This document shows, piece after piece, positions 1 through 7,700 of a stretch of 8,842 bases of DNA (its first letter is position 1; every line of letters begins with the position of its first letter). The DNA is from DATNFP01 sp035606335. GTDB lineage: Bacteria; Bacteroidota; Bacteroidia; Chitinophagales; Chitinophagaceae. Under the pieces are notes generated by a model. The model was given only the letters and a program-made list of their open reading frames with translations, was not told where the DNA came from and made no database searches. The stretch lies in contig DATNFP010000043.1 in the NCBI GenBank assembly GCA_035606335.1, positions 1 to 8,842 on the forward strand, given 5' to 3'. Position numbers and translations under genes: made by a program.

Positions 1-1231
1 TGGATTTAAGCCATTTTTTCCAACTAGCGTCTATAAATTCATTGTGCGCCACAGCAAGCACAACTGCATCGTACTCTTTACCATCCGGGTGCGTCATTAT
101 AGTATCTATACCATATTCATGTGCTACTTCCTTGGGATTAGCCCACGGGTCATATATAGTGACATTAATACCGTACGACTTTAACTCATGCACTATATCT
201 ACCACTTTGGTATTGCGCACATCAGGGCAATTTTCCTTGAAGGTGATACCCAACAATAGAAGGTTGGCATTTTTAACAGGCACATCATTACGCAACATCA
301 AACGAACTACTTCGTTAGCTATGTACTGCCCCATGCCATCGTTCAGTCTTCTACCTGCCAAAATGATCTCAGGATGGTAACCTGCTTCCTGTGCTTTTTG
401 TGCTAAATAATAAGGATCTACACCTATGCAATGACCGCCAACCAGACCTGGCTTAAAAGGAAGAAAATTCCATTTAGTAGCAGAGGCGGCTAATACTTCG
501 TGAGTATCTATATTAAGACGATTAAATATTTTGGCTAATTCATTTACAAAGGCTATGTTGATATCACGCTGCGCATTTTCTATCACTTTAGCAGCTTCGG
601 CTACCTTAATGCTTGATGCCTTATGTGTACCGGCTACTATAATACTCCGATATAATGCATCTACTTTTTCTGCCACTTCAGGAGTAGAACCAGAAGTCAC
701 CTTTTTAATTTTTGTAACAGTATGATTTTTATCTCCGGGATTGATACGTTCAGGAGAATAGCCGCAATAAAAATCCACATTGAATTTTAATCCCGATACT
801 TTCTCTAAAACAGGTACGCACTCATCTTCTGTGACACCGGGATATACGGTAGATTCGTATACAACAATGTCTCCCTTTTTTAAAACCTTTCCGACAGTTT
901 CGCTTGCTTTGTATAAAGGAGTTAAGTCGGGGCGATTATTTCTATCCACAGGAGTTGGAACAGTAACAATAAAAAAGTTGCAATCTTTTATGTCTTCCAA
1001 CTTATTGGAACAAAATAACCCTTTTGTATCAGGCAATTTGTTGCATGTAACACTTTGCAATAAAGAGCTTTCTACCTCCAATGTGTGGTCATTTCCACTT
1101 TGCAGCTCTTTTATGCGGGAAACATTTATATCAAATCCTGTTACAGGATAATGCTTTGCAAATTCAACAGCAAGTGGCAAGCCTACATAACCCAACCCAA
1201 TAACAGCAATACGCTGTGTGGTATTTTCCAT
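1..1231 (-). CDS. tviB: UDP-N-acetylhexosamine 6-dehydrogenase, TviB/WbpO-type nucleotide sugar dehydrogenase (3' end cut by window edge)
   Basis: Cytoplasmic NAD-dependent enzyme that oxidises C6 of a UDP-N-acetylhexosamine (UDP-GlcNAc or UDP-GalNAc) to the uronic acid used as a capsule or O-antigen precursor. The 410 visible residues show the Rossmann motif GLGYVG (12-17), the loop VPTPVD (91-96), ESTVYPG (126-132), GYSPERINPGDK (157-168), the central helix with Lys215 and Asn219, and the catalytic loop GGHCIGVDPYYL (265-276) with nucleophile Cys268. The C-terminal UDP-binding domain follows, with TFKENCPDVRN (330-340) and YDPWA (360-364). GYSPERINPGDK favours the TviB/WbpO branch over WbpA or UDP-glucose dehydrogenase; the exact substrate cannot be read from sequence. 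The ATG at 1231 fits the family N-terminus. The frame is still open at the left edge, and by family length (about 425 aa) only some 15-25 residues are missing. It lies 16 nt after the kinase gene, so it is probably cotranscribed with it. Confidence 0.93.
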   Translation of the reverse strand, partial: MENTTQRIAVIGLGYVGLPLAVEFAKHYPVTGFDINVSRIKELQSGNDHTLEVESSLLQSVTCNKLPDTKGLFCSNKLEDIKDCNFFIVTVPTPVDRNNRPDLTPLYKASETVGKVLKKGDIVVYESTVYPGVTEDECVPVLEKVSGLKFNVDFYCGYSPERINPGDKNHTVTKIKKVTSGSTPEVAEKVDALYRSIIVAGTHKASSIKVAEAAKVIENAQRDINIAFVNELAKIFNRLNIDTHEVLAASATKWNFLPFKPGLVGGHCIGVDPYYLAQKAQEAGYHPEIILAGRRLNDGMGQYIANEVVRLMLRNDVPVKNANLLLLGITFKENCPDVRNTKVVDIVHELKSYGINVTIYDPWANPKEVAHEYGIDTIMTHPDGKEYDAVVLAVAHNEFIDASWKKWLKS

Positions 1232-1247
1232 TTTATAGAAAAATTAT

Positions 1248-3686
1248 TTAAACTTTCTTAAACCTCTTCGTGATTTTTTTGATTAGTGCCGGCTTACCAT
1301 TTTTACTATTCTCATAGTATCCGTAACCATATCCATAGCCGTAACCATATCCATAGCCATAACCTCTGCTTGCCTTCACATCATTAACTATAAGATTTAA
1401 TTTTGGCAGTTTTTTATTTCTGAACAATTCGTCAGCGTTCTGTAATTGTTGCTTATAAGTATATCCCTGCCGAACAAGATATAATGTGCAATCTGCAAAG
1501 TCGCTAAGCAATTGTGCATCTGTAACCAATCCTATAGGAGCGGTATCAATAACCACATAATCAAAATCTTCACGGAGTTTGCCAAAGAGTTCTGCAACAC
1601 GTGGTAACATAATTAACTCGGCAGGATTAGGAGGAACAGGACCTGATGGAATAACATAGAAGCTATCTAATACACCGGAAGGGGTAATGATCTGGCCATA
1701 CTCAGCTTTGTTAATAGCATAATTAGAAAATCCAACGCCATTATCTATACCGAGATTTTTTGAGATCTTAGGTTTGCGAAGATCCAGCTCCATCAAAACA
1801 ACTTTCTTACCTGAAAGAGCTAAGGTACTTGCCAGGTTAATCGCAACAAATGATTTACCCTCACCACTCATACTTGAAGTCAGCATGATTATCTTCTCAT
1901 TTCTACCTGCAAGAGTAAATTGCAGATTGGTGCGAAGTGTTCTAAACTGCTCGGATATAGCGCTGCGGCTATCTTTTTGCACGGCAATTATAGCATTGTC
2001 ATCACTATGCCCAACCTCTCCTATGATAGGTAATTTGGTATTACGCGATATATCATCTTTTGACATTACTCTTACGTTCAGAATGTCTTTAATAGCTAAT
2101 CCAAATGCCGGCAAAAACAATCCAAATACAAAAGCAGTAAGGAAAACTTTAGATCTGTTAGGTGCAAAAGGAGCAAAATCAGATTTTGCAGCATCAATAA
2201 CACGGGCATTAGCTACGTTTGCCGATTTTGATATTGCTGTTTCTTCTCTTTTCTTTAGCAAGAACAGGTATAATTCCTGTTTAATATTCTGTTGACGTGA
2301 GTAGTCCAGATATACTCTTTCGGTAGTTGGAACTTCTTTTATTTTGCTATTGAGTGTACCAAAACGTCTTTTAAATTCATCAATACTTACCTGTAATGAG
2401 GTTTTTGCTGAAGCAAGACTGGCAAGCATATCAATTCTGAGCCCGCTTAATTGCTCATCAATATTCACAATACTGGGATTGTTTTCAGTACTACTCATCA
2501 TTAAGCGGGCCCTTTGTCCTTCCAGATCATTATATCTTTCCATGATTCTGGAAAGTGGACTACTATTGTCTCCCCCTGAATTATCGGAAAGAATTGTAGG
2601 AACAACATGTGTATTGTTTTTGTTATCCTTTAAGTATTTTTCCAATGATTCTATTACACTGTATTCAACCTCCTGATCCGCTTCACGTTTAGAATAGTCG
2701 CTTGTATTTTCCAATAAAAGCTTGGCCTGTTCATCTATATCTGCAATGTTATTTTCTTCTTTAAAATTCTGTATTTGCTTTTCAATTTTCCCTAACTCTT
2801 CGCCTACTCCTACTAAACGATCGTCGATAAAGGATATTGTATTATTTGCGTTCCTATTCTTATCATCAATGTTTGCCTGCAGATAAACTGCTACTAATTC
2901 ATTCAGAATATCTTCACCTCTTTTAGGTATTGCGTCAGTGATACTTAAATCAATAAGGCTTACCTTACTGTTGATTGTCTCGACATCCAGATTTTTAGTA
3001 CTCAGCTGGATAGCCATTTGATAAATAGAAGAGATAGAAACATAATATTGATTATCATCCCCACCTAATGAGGTATTGGTCCTTTCTACTACAACATCTC
3101 CCATCGCCAATTTTATAGTATCTCCCCATTTACCGTCCGCTATTTTTTTATGCCCCTTTTTTAATATCTCATCAATGGTAAAATTATTTTTGTCAAGAAT
3201 TTTTATCCTGTATGTATGAGATTTGTCAAAAGCTGAATCAGAAGGCCAGGGCGTAAATACAAATCTGAAAGGAGCAGCATGGTATAGCTCCATATTCTTT
3301 ATTCTTCCAGATGAAGAATAGCGGATATTGAGCTGTAAATTTCTTACTACATCTTCCATTAATGTACGACTCTTAAATATTTCAACTTCGTTATCCACAT
3401 TATTTTTACTGCCCTGCAATCCAATATCCTGCAAAAGCTGATCTTCATCAAGCATGCCACCAGCAGCATCTTTTTTATCATCTTTCACTAATACTTTAGC
3501 CTCGATTTTATATTGAGAAGTGCTATAACGTAAGTATAGAAAGGCAAGAGTAAGTGCAACAATAGTGCAAATAGCAAATAATGGCCAATTAATGATTGCT
3601 TTACCTATTATCCTCTGAAAAGTCACTTTAGCCTCTTCACTATGCTGACCGCCCGCATCGAAATTTTGATTGTTTTCCTGTGTCAT
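1248..3686 (-). CDS. wzc: Wzc-type polysaccharide copolymerase with C-terminal BY-kinase (tyrosine autokinase)
   Basis: Inner-membrane protein that sets polymer length and couples synthesis to the Wza export channel, controlled by cycles of tyrosine autophosphorylation. From the ATG at 3686 it has 812 residues: a first membrane helix (about 31-52) opening a Wzz domain, a long periplasmic region with probable coiled coil (about 288-448), a GNVR-like segment (about 453-486), a second helix (about 514-534), then the kinase. Kinase motifs are the oligomerisation motif E579-R582-R585, Walker A SSMSGEGKS (604-612, Lys611), Walker A' VLMELDLRKP (Glu633, Asp635, Arg637) and Walker B VVIDTAP (Asp714). 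Residues 775-791 are eight Gly-Tyr pairs plus one Tyr, in the place of the phosphorylated tyrosine cluster, followed by a Lys/Arg-rich end. A GTG at 3692 would add two residues, but the ATG is preferred because AGAAGG sits 5 nt before it. No Wzb-type phosphatase gene lies next to it. Confidence 0.95.
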   Translation of the reverse strand: MTQENNQNFDAGGQHSEEAKVTFQRIIGKAIINWPLFAICTIVALTLAFLYLRYSTSQYKIEAKVLVKDDKKDAAGGMLDEDQLLQDIGLQGSKNNVDNEVEIFKSRTLMEDVVRNLQLNIRYSSSGRIKNMELYHAAPFRFVFTPWPSDSAFDKSHTYRIKILDKNNFTIDEILKKGHKKIADGKWGDTIKLAMGDVVVERTNTSLGGDDNQYYVSISSIYQMAIQLSTKNLDVETINSKVSLIDLSITDAIPKRGEDILNELVAVYLQANIDDKNRNANNTISFIDDRLVGVGEELGKIEKQIQNFKEENNIADIDEQAKLLLENTSDYSKREADQEVEYSVIESLEKYLKDNKNNTHVVPTILSDNSGGDNSSPLSRIMERYNDLEGQRARLMMSSTENNPSIVNIDEQLSGLRIDMLASLASAKTSLQVSIDEFKRRFGTLNSKIKEVPTTERVYLDYSRQQNIKQELYLFLLKKREETAISKSANVANARVIDAAKSDFAPFAPNRSKVFLTAFVFGLFLPAFGLAIKDILNVRVMSKDDISRNTKLPIIGEVGHSDDNAIIAVQKDSRSAISEQFRTLRTNLQFTLAGRNEKIIMLTSSMSGEGKSFVAINLASTLALSGKKVVLMELDLRKPKISKNLGIDNGVGFSNYAINKAEYGQIITPSGVLDSFYVIPSGPVPPNPAELIMLPRVAELFGKLREDFDYVVIDTAPIGLVTDAQLLSDFADCTLYLVRQGYTYKQQLQNADELFRNKKLPKLNLIVNDVKASRGYGYGYGYGYGYGYGYYENSKNGKPALIKKITKRFKKV
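1314..1364 (-). repeat. Gly-Tyr coding tract with two perfect 18-bp tandem copies
   Basis: Seventeen codons near the end of the kinase gene encode eight Gly-Tyr pairs and a final Tyr. Within them, 1321-1338 and 1339-1356 are identical 18-bp units, and 1357-1364 begins a third copy with one change. One unit equals three Gly-Tyr pairs, so gain or loss of a unit changes the tyrosine number without shifting the frame. The tract occupies the place of the C-terminal autophosphorylated tyrosine cluster of BY-kinases. Confidence 0.9.
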
Positions 3687-3688
3687 TA

Positions 3689-4549
3689 TCACCTTCTGCT
3701 AACTGTTACTAATAGATTTGCTAAAATTATAAGCGGCGTCAATATTGCCGAAGTTACCTGTACGTTACGATCACGTGCATAATCAGATAATGCAGCCTTA
3801 GACTTATTTGGAGCTACATAAACCAAGTCGCCCTTTTGCAGATAGAAATAAGGAGACTTATAAATGTCGCTTGAATTTAAGTCGAAGCGAATAAATAATT
3901 TATTACCATTATCTTCTCTGACCAATAATATGTCATTGCGCTTTCCATATGCGGTAAGATCACCAGCCAACCCTATAGCATCAAGAAGATTTATTTTTTC
4001 ATTTGGTACCAGGTATTGTCCCGGGTGGTTAACCTCACCTAATACAGTCACAACAAAATTAACACAGCGCACGTTAACAACAGGATCTTTATAATATTGA
4101 CTTGCCTTTTCCCTTAATAGATCTTTTGCTTCCGTAGTTGTAAGCCCCCCTACTTTCACCCTTCCAACGAGAGGCATTTCTATTTCTCCATTATTATCAA
4201 CAAGATAACCAGGTACAGTGGCGGCACTGCTAACACTACCGGAATTATTTCCACCATTACTTGAGGATCCAGTGTTGTCCGGCATAGGTGGAGCACTATT
4301 TACCACATCTGTACTGCGGGGGTCTAACGTTTGGATGGAGATCTGAAGTATGTCTTTCGATTGAATCTTTGGTTCTATAAACTTACTACGTTCTATTGCC
4401 AGTGGGGTATTATTTAAACTATCAGGCACATTATTAAAATATGTCATTTGCTTAGGACCTGATGCACACGAATTAAGTAAAATAATAAAGCCAATAAAAA
4501 ACAAGCTCAGACCGAAGCCATTAAAGCTTCGCTCATTTAAATGGACCAT
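3689..4549 (-). CDS. wza: Wza-type polysaccharide export outer-membrane lipoprotein
   Basis: Predicted outer-membrane part of the capsule/exopolysaccharide export channel, partner of the copolymerase-kinase encoded next. The 286-aa product has a lipoprotein signal peptide (hydrophobic about 12-25) with lipobox LNSC and lipidated Cys28. A Poly_export domain follows (about 58-163; GEIEMPLVGRVKVGGLT at 121-137 and DPVVNVR at 155-161), then one SLBB domain (about 166-246; VLGEVNHPGQY at 169-179, GDLVYVAPNK at 240-249) and a hydrophobic C-terminal segment (about 266-283), which in this family can form the membrane-spanning helix. It is shorter than E. coli Wza (about 380 aa) and has one recognisable SLBB domain, as I recall for Bacteroidota relatives. 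A Gly/Ser/Asn-rich stretch (91-111) interrupts the Poly_export region. The ATG at 4549 gives a complete signal peptide and lies just after a good promoter. The TGA overlaps or nearly abuts the next start, so this is the first gene of a tight operon. Confidence 0.93.
   Translation of the reverse strand: MVHLNERSFNGFGLSLFFIGFIILLNSCASGPKQMTYFNNVPDSLNNTPLAIERSKFIEPKIQSKDILQISIQTLDPRSTDVVNSAPPMPDNTGSSSNGGNNSGSVSSAATVPGYLVDNNGEIEMPLVGRVKVGGLTTTEAKDLLREKASQYYKDPVVNVRCVNFVVTVLGEVNHPGQYLVPNEKINLLDAIGLAGDLTAYGKRNDILLVREDNGNKLFIRFDLNSSDIYKSPYFYLQKGDLVYVAPNKSKAALSDYARDRNVQVTSAILTPLIILANLLVTVSRR
3692..3697 (-). promoter_or_regulatory. Shine-Dalgarno-like AGAAGG for the wzc start
   Basis: AGAAGG, inside the last codons of the wza-like gene, ends 5 nt before the ATG at 3686. 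It overlaps the competing GTG at 3692, so it can serve only the ATG. This decides the start and suggests translational coupling, since the upstream TGA (3689-3691) lies just 2 nt before the ATG. Shine-Dalgarno sites are weakly used in Bacteroidota, so the weight is moderate. Confidence 0.55.
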
Positions 4550-4565
4550 CTGGCAAAAATTTTTA

Positions 4566-4596
4566 CAAAAGTAATGTAAAAAGCTGTCTAAGCAAA
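4566..4596 (-). promoter_or_regulatory. Bacteroidota-type promoter for the wza-wzc-tviB operon
   Basis: On the minus strand, TTTG (4593-4596) is followed after 19 nt by TACTTTTG (4566-4573). This matches the Bacteroidota primary sigma factor consensus (-33 TTTG, -7 TAnnTTTG) at every defined base and with typical spacing. Transcription would start near 4560, leaving a leader of only about 10-13 nt before the ATG at 4549. It lies downstream of the nrdJ terminator, so the operon has its own promoter. Confidence 0.7.
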
Positions 4597-4737
4597 TTCA
4601 TGCATTATTATTTTAAAATGAAGGAAATACCTGTTTATACATACTTTTTTAATGAAAGTCTCTACAAAAACTCAATAAAATGTGCATTTTGATAGAATTT
4701 AATTAAATAAGCTTTAATAATAAAGTAACGTAGGGAT

Positions 4738-4775
4738 ATAAAAAAGACCCTATGGTTTTTGGTACCATAAGGTCT
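4738..4775 (-). terminator. Intrinsic terminator of nrdJ
   Basis: Read on the minus strand, an 11-bp stem (4765-4775 with 4745-4755, one G-T wobble) closes a 9-nt loop and is followed by a short T-run (4740-4744). It starts 23 nt after the nrdJ TAA. On the plus strand the A-run precedes the stem and only a weak T-poor tail follows, so it acts mainly for minus-strand transcripts. It separates nrdJ from the polysaccharide operon. Confidence 0.85.
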
Positions 4776-4798
4776 AAATATTAGGACAATTCTATCTA

Positions 4799-7700
4799 TT
4801 AACTGCAGCCGGTAGTAGTTCCACAGTTCGGACACATATAACATGTGCCATTTCTTAAGGTAATATTGCCGCAGTTCCGACAAGCAGGAGCATCTGCGCT
4901 AGTGCCCATTAGCTTTTTCATATCGGTGCTGTTCGGAGCTGTCGCTGCAACTGCTTTGGGAGCAGGAGATGTTATCTTCTGTTTCTGTGTTTGAGGTTGA
5001 GGAGCGGTAATGCGAACCTGGGACAATTGCTGCTGAGATAAATCTTCTTCATTCTGCTGCAATCTATGCGGATCAGGGACATGCACAAGGTCTGTACGAT
5101 CAAGATATTCGTACGCTAACAATCTAAATATGTAATCCAATACAGAAGTAGCTGATTTAATATTAGGATGGTCAACTACTCCGGACGGTTCGAAACGTGT
5201 GAATATAAATTTATCTACATATTCTTCGAGTGGAACACCATACTGCAAACCTACAGAAATGGCAATAGCAAAGCTATTAAGCAGGCTACGCATAGTAGCG
5301 CCCTCCTTTGCCATATCTATAAAGATCTCGCCTAAAGTACTATCGTCATACTCACCCGTGCGCAAAAACAGTGGCTGACCGCCTACTTTGCCCTTAAAGG
5401 TGTATCCGCGACGCTTAGCAGGTAGTTGTTTGCGTTCCACTATACGGCTCAATTCTCTTTTGAGCTGAGTATCAGGGCTTGCCTGTACACGTTTGTTTAC
5501 TTCTTCCAGTAATTCATCCACAGTTAGCCGGCTCATGTCCACTATCTGGCTGGCAGTTACAGCTTCTTCTTTTGTGTCTTCTTCTTTTTTCTTTTTATCA
5601 CTCTTATTGCTTAGTGGCTGACTTAGTTTAGAACCATCACGATATAATGCACATGCCTTAAGGCCCAATTGCCAGCTGAGGTAATAGCAATCCTTAATTT
5701 CATCGACTGTAGCCTCGTTAGGGAGATTAATAGTTTTTGAAATAGCACCACTAATGAAAGGCTGAACAGCTCCCATCATACGGATATGGCCGTGAGCATG
5801 TATGTAGCGTTCTCCTTTTTTACCACATTTATTTGCACAATCGAATACAGGGAGGTGTTCTTTCTTAAGATAAGGAGCACCTTCCACTGTCATGGTGCCA
5901 CATATATAATCGTTTGCAGCATCCATTTCACTATCTGAGAATCCTAATTCATGTAAGAGGCTAAATTCAGGATCATAATATTGTTCGGGTTTAAAGCCAA
6001 GGCGTTGCAGGCACTCTTCTCCTAATGTATAAACATTAAATACAAAGCCTATTTCAAATGCACTGCCTACCGCATTGTCTAATTTCTTTAATTCTTCAGC
6101 AATAAATCCTTTTTCACTAAGGCTCTGAGGGTTGATATAAGGCGCTCCGGCAAATGTGCCATGTCCTTTAGCATATTTAACTATTGCATCCATTTCCTCC
6201 GGCTTATACCCTAATTGTTTTAAGGCCGTAGGTATGGATTGGTTGATGATCTTGAAATAACCACCACCGGATAATTTCTTGAATTTCACCAATGCAAAAT
6301 CGGGTTCCACACCAGTTGTATCACAATCCATTACTAACCCAATAGTACCTGTTGGCGCTATTACGGTAGCCTGTGCATTACGATAGCCATATTGTTCGCC
6401 TAATTGTACAGCCTCATCCCATGCTTTAGTAGCAGCTGTCAGTAAATAATCAGGACAATATTTAGCATTGATGCCCATTGGTTTTATCTCGATCCCCTCG
6501 TAAGCTTCGGCAGCATCGTAAGCGGCAGCACGGTGATTGCGCATCACCTTCATCATGTGTTCACGGTTCTCGCTATAACGCGGAAAAGCGCCTAAATGCT
6601 GTGCCATTTCTGCGGAGGTTTTATATGAAACCCCGTTCATAATAGCTGTAATAGCACCTGCAATAGCACGGGCTTCTTCACTATCGTAAGGAATACCGCT
6701 TACCATCAGCATAGAGCCAAGATTTGCAAAGCCAAGACCTAATGTGCGATAATCATAGCTTAATTGTGCAACCTCGGGTGAAGGAAACTGTGCCATTAAT
6801 ACAGAAACTTCCAGCACTACTGTCCATAAGCGCACCATGTATTCAAAACCTGTTACATCAAATGTATTTGCTTCTTCATCAAAGAAACGACGGAGGTTGA
6901 GAGATGCGAGATTACATGCTGTATTGTCGAGGAACATGTATTCTGAGCAAGGATTGGAAGCACGAATCCTTCCACCTTCAGGGCAGGTATGCCATTCGTT
7001 TATTGTAGTATCGTATTGGGTACCGGGGTCTGCGCAACGCCATGCTGCATATGAGATCTTTTCCCATAATGCTTTCGCTGGCATTTTGCGCATTGTTTTG
7101 CCATCGGTACGGGAGGTCATTTCCCAATCTTCATTGTTTGTAAGACGGCGGAAAAATTCATTGGGTATGCGAACAGAGTTATTAGAATTTTGACCTGATA
7201 CTGTACGATAAGCGTCTCCTTCATAATCAGAAGCATAACCGGCTGCTATCAAGGCGCCTACTTTCTTTTCCTCTTCCACTTTCCAATCTATGAAATCAAT
7301 TACTTCAGGATGATCAAGGTCGAGACATACCATTTTTGCAGCACGACGTGTAGTACCACCGCTTTTTATAGCACCTGCTGCACGGTCACCTATTTTCAGG
7401 AAACTCATCAAGCCGCTGGAAGTCCCACCTCCACTCAGCTTTTCGCCTTCTGCACGTATATTAGAATAGTTGGTACCTACACCTGAACCATATTTAAAAA
7501 TGCGAGCTTCACGAACCCACAGATCCATGATTCCGCCTTCATTCACCAAATCGTCGGTTACACTTAAAATAAAACAGGCATGAGGCTGAGGACGTTCATA
7601 AGCATTTTTAGAACGTTCCAGCTTATCGGTTTCAGGATCTACATAATAGTGCCCCTGGGCTTTACCGTCAATACCATAGCTATTATATAGGCCTGTATTA

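Noticed and set aside
942..950. CTATCCACA, one mismatch to a DnaA box.
   Set aside because: Single near match inside the sugar dehydrogenase gene; no context supports function.
1774..2676. Open frames on the plus strand opposite the wzc-like gene (1774-2295 and 2344-2676).
   Set aside because: They are antisense shadows of a clearly coding, motif-rich gene; their translations show no family motifs and no promoter or start signal is visible.
3391..3399. Perfect DnaA box TTATCCACA.
   Set aside because: It lies inside wzc coding sequence (codons for Asn-Val-Asp-Asn), alone and without a nearby origin or promoter, so it is most likely chance. It is kept as a warning about the nrdJ-upstream boxes.
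3687..3692. GTG at 3692 as the start of the wzc-like gene.
   Set aside because: It would overlap the AGAAGG site, leaving no usable ribosome binding site, and adds only two residues. The ATG at 3686 has proper spacing.
4550..4798. Possible small gene or RNA between nrdJ and the wza-like gene.
   Set aside because: The 249 nt are accounted for by the nrdJ terminator and the operon promoter; the rest is AT-rich with no credible start-plus-frame and no stable second hairpin that I can see.
4662..4883. 73-codon open frame on the minus strand overlapping the 3' end of nrdJ and the intergenic region.
   Set aside because: It uses a different frame over the zinc-ribbon codons of nrdJ and runs straight through the nrdJ terminator hairpin. 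Its AT-rich product has no recognisable motif.
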